This document shows, one piece after another, positions 35,142 through 49,004 of a DNA stretch of 64,000 bases. The first letter of the stretch is position 1; the number at the start of each line of letters is the position of its first letter. The stretch covers positions 62,001 through 126,000 of the forward strand of contig CASDXV010000002.1 of the NCBI GenBank assembly GCA_949285255.1, given 5' to 3'. The DNA is from an uncultured bacterium (lineage in GTDB: Bacteria; Cyanobacteriota; Vampirovibrionia; Gastranaerophilales; Gastranaerophilaceae). The notes beneath the pieces were generated by a model. The model made no database searches. It saw only the letters and a program-made list of their open reading frames with translations, and was not told the origin of the DNA. The position numbers and the translations under genes are program-made.

Positions 35142-35202
35142 TTGAAAAATATTCTGCTCCAAAACTTAGGACTTGTAAAGGCGTTGTATAATTTTGTAAA
35201 AA

Positions 35203-36612
35203 TTAATTTTTTCCCTTGACAACCTTGTCCGAGTCCTTGTAGGCAATAAATGAGAGAACCACACAACAAAAAGCAAAAAACATACCGCATGCCATTGTAT
35301 ATCTGTACGCTTTTAAAAATGAAATATTATATTCAAGTCCTAAATTTTGAAATATATCTCTAAAACTTGCAAAAAGAGTAATGGTTATAGCAACTCCCAA
35401 GATATTTCCCATATTCCTTGACAGAGCCAAAATGCCGCTTGCTATACCAAGCTGCTCCTTATCAACACTTGAAATAATTGCAGTATTGGAAGGAGATTGA
35501 AAAAGCCCGTTGCCAAGTCCCATCATGCCTGATAAAAGCATGATAAGAAAAACAGGTGTGGTTTCATCAAACAGTATAAAAATTGAAAGCGCCGCAAAAG
35601 TTACAATAGGCCCAGCCAATGTCAGATACTTACTTCCGTATTTACCCGCAGCAGAGCCGCTTAAGGGAGCTGTTACCATTAGTACTATAGAATAAGGCAA
35701 AATTATAAGTGCCGTTATAAAAGGTTTGAATTTTAAAATATCCTGAAGATAAAAAGGCAATAAAATAGTATTTGTAAACATCGCCATATAAGATGTCATA
35801 ACCGCAAGATTACCAAAGGTAAAAGGTCTTATTGAAAAAAGATTAAAGTTAATCATAGGATAGCTTATCTTGTGGTCACGATAATAAAAAAGAAAACCGA
35901 AACCAAGGCATATAACCCCCAATGACATTATTTTAAGAGAGCTCCAGCCCCAATGATACCCCTCTGATATTGCAAGCAAAAGCGCAAAAAGGCTTATTGT
36001 AAAGTAGATAAACCCGGGGTAGTCAAATTTTACTTTTTCTTTTTGTGAAACAATAGAGGGAACCATTTTATAAGAGTAATAAACCCCAAATAATGCTATT
36101 GGAATTGATGGCAGAAAAATCGCATGCCAGTTAAAAACCTGTATCAGCATACCGCCTAATGACGGCCCTAAAAGTCCGCCTACAGCAACTAAACACCCGT
36201 TTAGACCAAGTGCCTTACCTCTTTCTTTACCTTTAAATAAAGACGCTATAACAGATGATGCATTTGATATTACAATTGAAGCACCAAGAGCTTCAATGCA
36301 TCTGTAAGTTATTAAAAGAGGTAAAGATTGAGCGGTAGAGTTTAAAAAAGAACCTAAAGCAAAAAGTAAAAAACCTCCTGCATAGAGTTTATTTTTAGGT
36401 ACTAAATCACCGATTTTACCCCAAAAAGGCAAAAAGACCGTCAAAACAAGGGTGTAGGCAATTATTGCCCATTGTACATTAGAGATACTTACCCCTAAAT
36501 CCCTTGCCATAGGATAAAGTGCAAGGTTAACAATGGAGGAATCCAGCATACCAAGGAAATTCCCCGTTGCAATAATGGTAAAAATTACCCATTTGACGTT
36601 ATTAAGCTTCAT
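35203..36612 (-). CDS. MFS multidrug exporter, DHA2 (EmrB/QacA) type
   Basis: 469 residues with about 14 predicted membrane helices. The N-terminal helix carries the DHA2 signature LGMLDSSIVNLALYPMARDLG, with the first-loop GKIGDLVPKNKLYAGG (motif A) and the antiporter motif C segment GLLGPSLGGML. Members export drugs or other hydrophobic compounds in exchange for protons. No TetR- or MarR-type regulator is adjacent. An extended -10 (TGCTAAGTT) ends 6 nt before the ATG; the gene is divergent from the pyruvate-decarboxylase-family gene. Confidence 0.88.
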   Translation of the reverse strand: MKLNNVKWVIFTIIATGNFLGMLDSSIVNLALYPMARDLGVSISNVQWAIIAYTLVLTVFLPFWGKIGDLVPKNKLYAGGFLLFALGSFLNSTAQSLPLLITYRCIEALGASIVISNASSVIASLFKGKERGKALGLNGCLVAVGGLLGPSLGGMLIQVFNWHAIFLPSIPIALFGVYYSYKMVPSIVSQKEKVKFDYPGFIYFTISLFALLLAISEGYHWGWSSLKIMSLGVICLGFGFLFYYRDHKISYPMINFNLFSIRPFTFGNLAVMTSYMAMFTNTILLPFYLQDILKFKPFITALIILPYSIVLMVTAPLSGSAAGKYGSKYLTLAGPIVTFAALSIFILFDETTPVFLIMLLSGMMGLGNGLFQSPSNTAIISSVDKEQLGIASGILALSRNMGNILGVAITITLFASFRDIFQNLGLEYNISFLKAYRYTMACGMFFAFCCVVLSFIAYKDSDKVVKGKN

Positions 36613-36618
36613 ACAAAT

Positions 36619-36627
36619 AACTTAGCA
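36619..36627 (-). promoter_or_regulatory. Extended -10 of the MFS gene (leaderless)
   Basis: TGCTAAGTT on the minus strand ending 6 nt before the ATG, preceded by TTTTTG as at dnaE. Confidence 0.5.
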
Positions 36628-36734
36628 CAAAAATACATCCTCTTTTAAAAATCTTTATATCTTTATGTATATGCACAAAACACAAAATTCGCTATAATAC
36701 AAAAACGTAAAACATACTAAAAGGAGCAACAACA

Positions 36735-38369
36735 GTGGGTATCAGTATTTCAGACTACCTTATTTTAAGGCTGCAAAAATTAGGAGTAAGTGAGTTTTTT
36801 GGGCTTCCGGGCGATTATAACTTTAATATTATAACATCCGTTGAAAATAACCCTGATACAAACTGGATAGGCTGCACAAACGAACTAAACGCGGGTTATG
36901 CCGCAGACGGTTACGCTAGAATTAAAGGCTACGGCGCACTTATAACAACATACGGGGTTGGAGAACTTAGTGCAATAAACGCTATAGCAGGCTCTATGAG
37001 TGAATTTATCCCTGTTATGAAAATAACGGGTGTCCCCTCAACTAAACATATCAGACAAAATACCCTAATCCATCACAACCTGAACACACCTGATTATCAC
37101 GCTTTTATTAACGCCTACTCTAATGTCGTTGAGGCTGCGGCTTTTTTAACAAAAGAAAACGCAAAAGATGAAATAGACAGGCTCATAAACATAATGATTA
37201 AAGAAAAAAAGCCCGTCTATCTGGCACTTCCTATGGATATATGTAATGAAATAATTGACGAAAATTATATTGAATGCACACAAAAAAGTGATGAAAGCTC
37301 ACTAAACTCAGCGCTTGAAGCTGCACTTGATTTAATAAAAAAAGCAAAAAGCCCTGCAATTTTGGCTGATGTGATGATAAAAAGATTTGAAGCAAGGGAA
37401 GAATTTTATACTTTAGCTAAAAAGTCCAACTACCCCGCAAGCACTCTTCTTATGGGTAAAGACATACTAAACTGTGAATTCCCTAACTTTTCGGGCACAT
37501 ACGTCGGAAAATTTGACAACCCTATCGCATACAAAAGCATTAACAACTCCGACTGCCCGATTTTTATAGGGACTGTAATATCTGATATCAATACTCAAGG
37601 CTTTAGCCTTGAAGTTAATCCCGATGACTTTATAAACATACAAGGCAACTACACAATTGTAAAAAATATCATGTATAAAAATGTCCTTATGAAAGATATT
37701 TTGGAAAAACTTGCACAAAATATAGAAAAATCAGAGTCCAAAACCGACTTTGAATACTATTACAAAGATACTCAAGCAAATAAAGAAAAACTAAGCTATG
37801 ACTATTTTTGCGAAAAGTTGCAGGATTTTCTAAATGAGGGGGACAACCTTGTTTGTGAAACAGGGCTTATTAACCTTGCACTTGCAAAATTAAAACTAAA
37901 GAAAAACATAAGCGTAAACAACCAAGTCCTCTGGGGTTCAATAGGCTGGGCAACAGGAGCAACTCTTGGTGTTAGTATTGCCGATAAAAGTAAAAGGACA
38001 ATACTTCTAACCGGAGAAGGTTCTCATCAGCTAAGTGCAACAGAGATAAGTACAATGATAAGAAACAAGCTTAAACCCGTAATTTTTGTAATTAACAATA
38101 ACGGCTATACGATTGAAAGATTACTGTCAGATGACCTGATGGATGAATTTAACAACATTGCAAAATGGGATTATCTGAAACTTCCCTACGTTTTTGGCTC
38201 AAATATATACAGCGCAAGTGTAAAAAATGACCTTGAGCTTGATAATGTGCTAAATAAAATTCAAAATGAACAAAAAGATAAAATGTGCTACATAGAACTT
38301 TGCATGGATACATTTGAAATGCCTGAGCTTGCAAAGAAAGCCTGGGGTCATATTGAGATTAAAAAATAG
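36735..38369 (+). CDS. Pyruvate/indolepyruvate decarboxylase-family TPP enzyme
   Basis: 544 residues beginning at a GTG with AAGGAG upstream. It has the three-domain layout of thiamine-diphosphate 2-oxo acid decarboxylases: FFGLPGDYNF and the catalytic glutamate in CTNELNAGYAADGYAR (about 48-63), the twin histidines HHNL at about 115, and the cofactor segment GEGSHQLSATEIS...NNNGYTIE at about 440-470. The canonical Mg-TPP motif is GDG; here it is GEG, a conservative change. HH is typical of the PDC/IPDC/KdcA branch and not of acetolactate synthase. It would make acetaldehyde or a longer aldehyde from a 2-oxo acid. No alcohol dehydrogenase lies beside it, so the substrate is open. TATAAT at 36693-36698. 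Confidence 0.85.
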   Translation: MGISISDYLILRLQKLGVSEFFGLPGDYNFNIITSVENNPDTNWIGCTNELNAGYAADGYARIKGYGALITTYGVGELSAINAIAGSMSEFIPVMKITGVPSTKHIRQNTLIHHNLNTPDYHAFINAYSNVVEAAAFLTKENAKDEIDRLINIMIKEKKPVYLALPMDICNEIIDENYIECTQKSDESSLNSALEAALDLIKKAKSPAILADVMIKRFEAREEFYTLAKKSNYPASTLLMGKDILNCEFPNFSGTYVGKFDNPIAYKSINNSDCPIFIGTVISDINTQGFSLEVNPDDFINIQGNYTIVKNIMYKNVLMKDILEKLAQNIEKSESKTDFEYYYKDTQANKEKLSYDYFCEKLQDFLNEGDNLVCETGLINLALAKLKLKKNISVNNQVLWGSIGWATGATLGVSIADKSKRTILLTGEGSHQLSATEISTMIRNKLKPVIFVINNNGYTIERLLSDDLMDEFNNIAKWDYLKLPYVFGSNIYSASVKNDLELDNVLNKIQNEQKDKMCYIELCMDTFEMPELAKKAWGHIEIKK

Positions 38370-38410
38370 TTTTATGTTATAATATTCTTCGGGTAAGTAG
38401 TGGAGAATGT

Positions 38411-39325
38411 ATGAAAACGCTTGATGTAGTTGTACCTGTTTACAATGAAGAAGAATGTATCGAAAAAACTCTTGAAAGACTTCTTAATCTTAAAGAGGCT
38501 TTTAAGGGCAAATTAAAAGTAAATTTCATTTTCGTAAATGACGGCTCAAAAGACTCAAGTGCTTACATACTTGAAAAACACGCAAAAGAAGATAAAAGCA
38601 TAAAACTTATTAACTTCTCAAGAAACTTTGGCCACCAAATGGCACTGAGTGCGGGGCTTGATTACTCTAAAGGCGACTACATAGCTATAATAGACGCAGA
38701 TTTACAAGACCCGCCCGAACTTATATATAATATGTATGAAAAATGCCTTGAGGGCTATGATATCGTCTATGGTAAAAGGCTAAAGAGAAAAAGCGAAACG
38801 GCATTTAAAAAACTCACCGCTTGGGGATTTTACAGAACGCTAAAATCTATGTGCAACCTTGATATACCTACAGATACGGGTGACTTTAGATTTATTACAA
38901 AAGACGTCAGAGACGCTTTTAATTCAATGAGAGAAAAACACCGCTTTATAAGGGGTATGATACCTTGGACAGGTTTTAAAAGTGCACCGCTGCCGTACAA
39001 TCGTGATGAAAGAGCAGCGGGAGTCACTAAATACCCGCTTTCAAAAATGCTCAAACTGGCGTTTGATGGCATATTTTCTTTTTCAACAAAACCTGTTGAA
39101 TTTCTTTTCGCACTGAGTATTATTTTATTTATAGCAAGTATTTTTGTCTTAATTGGTTCATTTATAAACGAATTTGAAGAAGAGTGGATAATAAGTTTTG
39201 TACTGACATTTTTAAGCTCTATTCATATGCTTGCTTTTGGAATTTTAGGGCAGTACATAAGCAGAATATACGATGAAACAAGAAACAGACCTTTATATAT
39301 CGTAAAAGATGCAATAAATTTTTAA
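38411..39325 (+). CDS. Polyprenyl-phosphate glycosyltransferase, GT2 family
   Basis: 304 residues. N-terminal GT-A domain: VVVPVYNEEECIEKTLERLL, FVNDGSKDSS, NFGHQMALSAGLDYSKGDY and the metal-binding DADLQDPP. Two C-terminal membrane helices (about 232-255 and 266-290) place it in the DPM1/GtrB/ArnC group, which transfers a sugar from an NDP donor to undecaprenyl phosphate for use outside the membrane. A TATAAT at 38378-38383 and GGAG before the ATG mark an independent start. Its sugar could feed lipid A or the surface polymer encoded at 4900-13383, but they are 25 kb apart. Confidence 0.88.
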   Translation: MKTLDVVVPVYNEEECIEKTLERLLNLKEAFKGKLKVNFIFVNDGSKDSSAYILEKHAKEDKSIKLINFSRNFGHQMALSAGLDYSKGDYIAIIDADLQDPPELIYNMYEKCLEGYDIVYGKRLKRKSETAFKKLTAWGFYRTLKSMCNLDIPTDTGDFRFITKDVRDAFNSMREKHRFIRGMIPWTGFKSAPLPYNRDERAAGVTKYPLSKMLKLAFDGIFSFSTKPVEFLFALSIILFIASIFVLIGSFINEFEEEWIISFVLTFLSSIHMLAFGILGQYISRIYDETRNRPLYIVKDAINF

Positions 39326-39371
39326 AATAAGGGCAATTTTTATCCCTGAGTTGTTTTAGTTAATCTGCATT

Positions 39372-40403
39372 ATGATTAAACAAGTAACAAATAACATTAT
39401 TAACTTCAAAGGAGCAAGTCCTCAAAAAAAAGAGGATTCATATTCCTATGAGCGCCAAAGGTCAAGAAGGACAACTCCATATCAAAACAACACAAGAAAA
39501 ACCGCTCCCAAAGCTACAACAAAAGTCTTTGTCAGAAATTCAAACGGGGATGTTTACGAATACAATCCAAAAATTCGAAACATCAGACCAACAAATAAAA
39601 AGAAAAAGAAAACATCTCCTCTTGCACCAATAGCTCTTGGCGCAACAATTTTACTTGCAGCAGCAGGGTTAAATACCTGCTCAAGACAAGACAATAAACC
39701 TCAAACAGACAATCCGCCATATACAATTATTGAAACAAGTAATGATGTTTTAAATGCCGATAATGAAATTGAGGTAACTCAAGGTGAATTATACACTAAC
39801 TACAGCACTGAAGATATTACAAGCGCAGTTGAAACCATAAGGTCAAATGAAGATTTAAAAGAAGTCTTCTACAATCTTATAGAAACCAAAAACAATATGA
39901 GAAGTGCAATAGATAACCCGATTGATACAATAGAAACCCTTCTTGAACAGCCTTGGGCAGAAGATGTTGAAATTGAACTTGTGTTACCGCAGATTTTCTT
40001 TGAATCATCAGGCATGCACTATCTTAAAGACGGCAGTATAAACTCAAGCTTGGCAGACTGTAACGGCTTTATGCAATTAAGCAAGGCAGCACAAGGTGAT
40101 ATGAACAGAAACCACTTTGCTGATAATGAGCAGGACAGAAATGACCCCTTGGGAAATTTAAAACTCGGCATAGCTTATGATAGCGACCTGTTAAATAAAT
40201 ATTTTAACGATGATATGTTTAGTGCTATTGCAGCATACAATTGCGGCCCGACGAATGCAAAAAACGGTACTTACTACGGCGCAGATGTATATGCAAAGAA
40301 TATTTTAGGCTATTACAATATTTTGAAAAACAATCCTCAATATACACAAATGCTCCTTGACGGAGCACTTGATGAATATCAGGATGAATTTATTTATTAT
40401 TAA
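39372..40403 (+). CDS. Membrane-anchored lytic transglycosylase (SLT domain)
   Basis: 343 residues. A basic N-terminus with INFKGASPQ and a run of lysines (TNKKKKK) precedes one membrane helix (about 82-102), so the N-terminus faces the cytoplasm. The periplasmic part holds a lysozyme-like SLT domain from about 195: PQIFFESSG with the catalytic glutamate at 211, CNGFMQLSKAA, and AIAAYNCGPTNAKNG. It cleaves peptidoglycan between MurNAc and GlcNAc with anhydro product. The gene abuts the convergent flagellar cluster without spacing; a role in opening the wall for the flagellar rod (as for FlgJ) is attractive but unproven. Confidence 0.85.
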   Translation: MIKQVTNNIINFKGASPQKKEDSYSYERQRSRRTTPYQNNTRKTAPKATTKVFVRNSNGDVYEYNPKIRNIRPTNKKKKKTSPLAPIALGATILLAAAGLNTCSRQDNKPQTDNPPYTIIETSNDVLNADNEIEVTQGELYTNYSTEDITSAVETIRSNEDLKEVFYNLIETKNNMRSAIDNPIDTIETLLEQPWAEDVEIELVLPQIFFESSGMHYLKDGSINSSLADCNGFMQLSKAAQGDMNRNHFADNEQDRNDPLGNLKLGIAYDSDLLNKYFNDDMFSAIAAYNCGPTNAKNGTYYGADVYAKNILGYYNILKNNPQYTQMLLDGALDEYQDEFIYY

Positions 40404-40847
40404 TTATTTTCCTATCTCAAGAGCACGACTTGCCATGGCTTTTGTTATTGACATAACACCTAAAGATGCTTCATAAGCTCTTTGAGCCAAAGTTGCATCG
40501 GCTATATCAACCATAGGGTTAACATTTGACATTCTGACATACCCCTCACTGTCAGCGTCAGGATGTCCCGGGCGATAAACTTTCTCTGCAGGTGTCGGGT
40601 CTTCAACAACACCCGTAAATTTAACCCCGCCTTCTAAAAAGGGTATTGTCCCTATGCCAAAAACGTCTTCTTTCATGGTGTTTAACAAACCCGCAAAAGA
40701 TATATCCTCGGTCGCATTAAGTACGGGTATTTTTCTTACATAGTTAGGTGTATCCATATTTGCGACGTTTCTTGCCGCAACTTCAATTCTTTTACCATGG
40801 GCTCTAAGACCGCCCGCACCTACATCAAAAGCATCCATTATGCTCAT
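40404..40847 (-). CDS. flgC: Flagellar basal-body rod protein FlgC
   Basis: 147 residues, near the usual 135-150. N-terminal AFDVGAGGLRAHGKRIEVAA and the rod signature NVANMDTPNYVRK fit FlgC, as does the C-terminal SNVNPMVDIADATLAQRAYE. It is a proximal rod component in the periplasm, exported by the flagellar type III apparatus. AAAGG lies 10 nt before the ATG, in the short gap after flgB. Last gene of the minus-strand flagellar run. Confidence 0.92.
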   Translation of the reverse strand: MSIMDAFDVGAGGLRAHGKRIEVAARNVANMDTPNYVRKIPVLNATEDISFAGLLNTMKEDVFGIGTIPFLEGGVKFTGVVEDPTPAEKVYRPGHPDADSEGYVRMSNVNPMVDIADATLAQRAYEASLGVMSITKAMASRALEIGK

Positions 40848-40863
40848 ATTATATGCCTTTCAA

Positions 40864-41208
40864 TTACTTACCTACGTTAATTACCGTCTTTATTTCAGTT
40901 ATGGTATTTGACATTTGACGAGCAGCAACCGCAAAAAGAATTGAGTTTTTCTGCATAAGTGCAAGCTCATCTTCAGCGCTCAACGCTTGGCTTTGAGGCT
41001 CCATAACACCTGAAGGGCCAAGTTTCTGACTTAATTTTGTCTCTAAATCAGAGTTCATAGTGTTTAGATACTGAGAAAACTCAATATCTTTTCTGACATA
41101 ATTAGGCGTGTCCATATTGGCAATGTTACCTGACACAGCCTCTTGTCTTGCTGCTATCAAATCCAGAAAAAGTTGTGATTTTTGAATAGGGTCAATCGGT
41201 GAATACAT
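40864..41208 (-). CDS. flgB: Flagellar basal-body rod protein FlgB
   Basis: 114 residues. The N-terminal signature NIANMDTPNYVRKDIEF is that of FlgB, and the C-terminal helix ends in MSNTITEIKTVINVGK. FlgB is a proximal rod protein. The sequence NMDTPNYVRK is identical in the adjacent FlgC, where most bacteria have NxNTPGYK; the shared variant points to co-evolution or gene conversion between the two. Order flgB-flgC is the universal one. FliE, normally next, is not in the window. Confidence 0.92.
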   Translation of the reverse strand: MYSPIDPIQKSQLFLDLIAARQEAVSGNIANMDTPNYVRKDIEFSQYLNTMNSDLETKLSQKLGPSGVMEPQSQALSAEDELALMQKNSILFAVAARQMSNTITEIKTVINVGK

Positions 41209-41214
41209 ATTTTA

Positions 41215-41937
41215 TTAATCCCTTATATTAATTGCTTTGTCGTACATATCTCCAACTGCTTTCATTAGCGTTGTTGAAGCCAGAAGTGAAGTGTTAAGAC
41301 GCATAATCTCATCTACCGTTGCAAAAATATCAACATTAGAGCGCTCTATACCGTATTGAGCAATTCTGTTATGGTCTTGTATAAGAACGGTTTCACCCGA
41401 TTCTTCAGTCGCCGCAAAGCGGTTGTTGCCAACTTCTTTAAGCCCCTCTGGATTTGCAAACTGTACAAGAGGAATCGTACCGCAGTATGTGCCCTCTCCT
41501 GCGGGGTCTTTATAGGTGTAGACTTCCCCGTTAGGTCTTATTTCGGTTTTAACGCTTGTAGCATCAATTCTTATGCCGCCGCCGACCAAATCACCCGTTG
41601 TTGTAACAAGATAACCGTCTTTATTCAGCGTAAAAGAACCGTCACGAGTGTAGTATATTTCCCCGCCGACTGATGTAACGGGCATATACCCTGCGCCTTT
41701 TATGCCTATATCAAGAGGGTTTTGAGTCAATTGAAAAGACCCTTGAGCATGGTTTGTGCGAATAGCACCCGAAACATAGCCTTGTTCATCTAAAACATCA
41801 TCAAAACGCATAGCCTTATAGCCATGGGTATTTGCGTTACCTATGTTTTGAGAGTAATATCCGAATTTTTCAAACTGGTGAAGCGTGTTTATCGTGCTTC
41901 GCCTCATTATTCCCTGTAAATTATAACCGCTATACAT
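41215..41937 (-). CDS. flgG: Flagellar rod/hook protein, FlgG-like
   Basis: 240 residues of the FlgE/F/G family: a helical N-terminus with NIGNANTHGYKAMRFDD (the rod signature), the central beta domain with GIKGAGYMPV and YYTRDGSFTLNKDGYLVTTTG, and the C-terminal helix VDEIMRLNTSLLASTTLMKAVGD. The TRDGSF and DGYLVT elements are typical of FlgG and FlgF. Length (about 260 in FlgG) fits. Assigned FlgG because it is closer to consensus than its upstream paralogue. Six bases separate it from flgB. Confidence 0.82.
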   Translation of the reverse strand: MYSGYNLQGIMRRSTINTLHQFEKFGYYSQNIGNANTHGYKAMRFDDVLDEQGYVSGAIRTNHAQGSFQLTQNPLDIGIKGAGYMPVTSVGGEIYYTRDGSFTLNKDGYLVTTTGDLVGGGIRIDATSVKTEIRPNGEVYTYKDPAGEGTYCGTIPLVQFANPEGLKEVGNNRFAATEESGETVLIQDHNRIAQYGIERSNVDIFATVDEIMRLNTSLLASTTLMKAVGDMYDKAINIRD

Positions 41938-41941
41938 TTAT

Positions 41942-42640
41942 CTACGCACTTCCTAATTCTTGTATTGCCCTTGAGAGTTTACTGTTTTGCAACATAAAAA
42001 GCTGTCTGTTGGCGTCAAAATTTCTTTTAACCGGCACAAGCTCCATAAACTCCTGTTGCAACGATACGTTTGAATACTCTAAGCACTGCTGCTCAACGCA
42101 AGGCTCTGTCACTATAGCACCCTCAGAAGATACAACGGCAATTTTACCGGCATCTGCCATTTTTCTTGTTTGAGGGTCAAAAATACTTATACTGCCGTCT
42201 TTTGAGATTTTTACATCCTTGAGTTCAGCAGGCATAATAGGAAAAACTATGGGCTGACCGCCTGCGGATAAGACACTGTGACCCTTGACGCTTAATAAAT
42301 TTCCGTCCTTATCAAGGTGAAATCTTCCGTCACGAGTAAGCTCAATTGTCCCGTCTTTATGCAAAAGCTGAAAATAGCCCTTTTCGCTAAGCGCACAGTC
42401 AAGGGGGCTTTGTGATACTATAATTCTTCCGACTTGATCATCAACTGCGGTAGATAGAGCGTGAACTCCTATATACTGGGCAAAAGATGACACAACAGCC
42501 TCTTTTCTTTGATATCCTACTTTATCTGAGCCCGTAACATTTTCCGAGCCTATGCCCATCATCTCCATACCGAGGTGCATGGCTGAAATTGACATCCCGA
42601 GCCCTGACTTGGATAAACTTACACCGCCTTGTAATCTCAT
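41942..42640 (-). CDS. flgF: Flagellar rod/hook protein, FlgF-like (divergent)
   Basis: 232 residues. Same architecture as the next gene but with a degenerate N-terminal signature (GIGSENVTGSDKVGYQRKEA) and central motifs LSEKGYFQLLHKDG and ELTRDGRFHLDKDGNLLSVKG, ending in a C-terminal helix. It is probably the distal-rod FlgF partner. An AGGAG lies before the ATG. The call between FlgF and FlgG rests on divergence and order and could be swapped. Confidence 0.75.
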   Translation of the reverse strand: MRLQGGVSLSKSGLGMSISAMHLGMEMMGIGSENVTGSDKVGYQRKEAVVSSFAQYIGVHALSTAVDDQVGRIIVSQSPLDCALSEKGYFQLLHKDGTIELTRDGRFHLDKDGNLLSVKGHSVLSAGGQPIVFPIMPAELKDVKISKDGSISIFDPQTRKMADAGKIAVVSSEGAIVTEPCVEQQCLEYSNVSLQQEFMELVPVKRNFDANRQLFMLQNSKLSRAIQELGSA

Positions 42641-42737
42641 TTTTGAGCTGCTCCTTTTTTACGTCACGTCGGCAATATATGGGGTTTATACAGGGAAACC
42701 TTCAAAAAATACTCTATATGACCCAGATATTTTTTAA

Positions 42738-43706
42738 TTATTTTTTTTCAAAAGTCAAATTAGAAAAATCTTTATCTATCTTAAAGACAATTTTTATAAC
42801 CGCATGTGCCATAAGCATAAGCTGAGGAGATATTGCAGATGAGGCAGAAATTTCCGCACGGGCTTTTTTAACCGTATCTTTTGGAATTTCCTTTTTTGTT
42901 GTTTCAACAATCAAACCCGCTTGAATATTGAGGTCTTGAGATTCTTTCTTTAGAACCGCAAGCACCTTTTCGCGCGGAAAATCCTCAATACAGTTAATCA
43001 TAATCTCAACTTTATTATCCTGAGTCATCTCAAGGAGAGCTTTTACATTTGAAAAGTTCATCGTTTCAATAAGTATAGTGACGCTTTGCGCCTCATCATC
43101 AGCGCCTGAAGATGTTTTATCAAAAACATCTATATCAAAATCAAGACTCTCGTCTTTAGAGTTAAGAGGCAGCCAAGGCAGATATAGAAGAATGAAGTTT
43201 TTTAAAGCAGCGGTTGTATCATTTGTTGAAACACTCACAAGACCTAAGGTATTTATTAAATCTTTTAACTGCTGAGTGTCACTTACTCCCATTTTTGCAG
43301 CCTGCGACATAGTCTGCACAAGCTTTTGCAGCGCAGCTTTTGAATTGTCGCTCAACAGTTGTGCCAGAGCATTGAGGTCAATTTTACCGTTTGATAACAT
43401 CAATAAAAGCTGCATATTCTGCGCCGTTGTAACGGTATTATTTGCACTAAGCTGCGATACAACCTGTGCTACATCTTTTGGCATATTAAGCAGCTCTTTT
43501 ACATATTTTGCAGTCTGCTCAACTTCCATAGGGGTCATTTTAAGCTCAGGGGAGAGAGTTTGTTTTTGTGTACTTTGAGCAGTGTTTTGCATGGCAGAAT
43601 TTGCAAAATCCCCTGAAGTTTTAGGAGTTGTGCGCACATTAACCTGATTGTTAATGATATTTGTAATAAGTCTGTTTAAATACCCAGACGGGTTAAAATT
43701 ATTCAT
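42738..43706 (-). CDS. FliK-like flagellar protein (tentative)
   Basis: 322 residues, no confident family. The first 60 residues are Asn/Gln/Thr-rich and probably disordered, followed by helices (MEVEQTAKYVKELLN, MQLLLMLSNG). The C-terminal half has LYLPWLPL and beta/alpha units such as VTILIETMNFSNVKALLEM and KVEIMINCIEDFPREKVL, reminiscent of the FliK hook-length-control C-terminal domain, which acts with FlhB to switch export substrate. The gene lies directly upstream of the rod genes and 20 bp from deoB, and AAAGG precedes the ATG. Position and composition suggest FliK; sequence alone does not prove it. Confidence 0.5.
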   Translation of the reverse strand: MNNFNPSGYLNRLITNIINNQVNVRTTPKTSGDFANSAMQNTAQSTQKQTLSPELKMTPMEVEQTAKYVKELLNMPKDVAQVVSQLSANNTVTTAQNMQLLLMLSNGKIDLNALAQLLSDNSKAALQKLVQTMSQAAKMGVSDTQQLKDLINTLGLVSVSTNDTTAALKNFILLYLPWLPLNSKDESLDFDIDVFDKTSSGADDEAQSVTILIETMNFSNVKALLEMTQDNKVEIMINCIEDFPREKVLAVLKKESQDLNIQAGLIVETTKKEIPKDTVKKARAEISASSAISPQLMLMAHAVIKIVFKIDKDFSNLTFEKK

Positions 43707-43726
43707 TATATGCCTTTAATGATTTT

Positions 43727-44859
43727 TCAGACTATTTCAAGCCATTTTTGTACAATATCGCTTACATAGGTAAAAGACGGCAATATACCTATATTTTCGC
43801 CTTGCAGATTTTTATTATACACTAAAATCGGCACCATTTCACGCGTGTGGTCAGTACCTCGAAAAGTAGGGTCACACCCGTGGTCTGCCGTTATTATAAG
43901 TAAATCATCTTCATCAAGCACATCTAAAATATCTTTTAAATAACAATCAATCTGCTCAATAGCTTCTTTATACCCCTTAGAATCACGTCTGTGCCCAAAG
44001 AGCATATCAGTGTCCACAAGATTTGTAAAAATCAAATCCCATTTCTTTTCTTTTAAAGATTTAAGAGTGGCCTCAAGCCCTTCTTTATTTGAGCCTGTTG
44101 GCATTGCTTCACTGACGCCGGAGTTTACAAATATGTCTTTTATTTTGCCTATGGATAAAACTTTTTTATTGGCGTCTTGAATTTTATTCAATAATGTAGG
44201 CTCAGGCGGAGGAACAGAGTAATCATGCCTGAACTTGCCTATTCTTGTAGGCTTGCCCTCAATCATTTGATAAGGGCGGGCTATTACTCTTGAAACACCC
44301 CAAGTTCCCTCATCAAGGATTTTTCTTGCAATTTTGCACCAGTCATACAAGGTCTCAAGCGGGATTATATCTATATCAACGGCAATTTGAAAAACACTGT
44401 CCGCACTTGTGTAGATTATGGGGAATTTTGTTTTTTTGTGTTCATCGTGTAAATCCTCAATAATTTTTGTGCCAGATGCAGGAATATTACCTAAAATCCC
44501 CTTGCATCCGGTTTGTTTAATAAATTCATCGATAATTTCGGGCGGAAATTCTTTATAAGTTCTAAAAGGATTTTTAAGCACAAGACCCGCTATCTCCCAG
44601 TGGCCCGTTGTTGTGTCTTTACCCTTGGATTTCATTTTCATTATGCCGTATTTAGCCATCGGTGTATCTGTTTTTTTAACACCTTGGATATCTTTAATGT
44701 TACCAAGTCCCAATTTTTCAAAGTTTGGCACATTCAAGCCGCCCTCTTTTTTTGCAAGGTTGCATAGGGTATTGCAAGTTAAATCATCCCCGTACTCGCA
44801 AGCGTCCTCAATAGCGCCTATACCCATAGAATCTATTACAATAATTGCAGCTCTTTTCA

Positions 44860-44860
<1 letters not shown>
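43727..44860 (-). CDS. deoB: Phosphopentomutase
   Basis: 377 residues of the alkaline-phosphatase superfamily. It interconverts ribose/deoxyribose 1-phosphate and 5-phosphate. Metal-site segments are IVIDSMGIGAIEDACEYGD at the N-terminus, KGKDTTTGHWEIAG near 80 with the catalytic threonine, and TADHGCDPTFRGTDHTRE near the C-terminus. The start codon overlaps the decarboxylase stop by one base (TAATG), so the pair is translationally coupled. Its location inside a flagellar operon has no obvious functional reason. Confidence 0.95.
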
Positions 44861-48968
<4,108 letters not shown>

Positions 48969-48977
48969 ATACTTCAT

Positions 48978-49004
48978 GGGGCTTGATAAATCAAGCCCCT
49001 TTTT
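48978..49004 (+). terminator. Intrinsic terminator of ligA-SIMPL
   Basis: Perfect 9-bp stem GGGGCTTGA/TCAAGCCCC with a TAAA loop (48978-48999), then TTTTT. Located 10 bp after the SIMPL stop. Confidence 0.93.
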
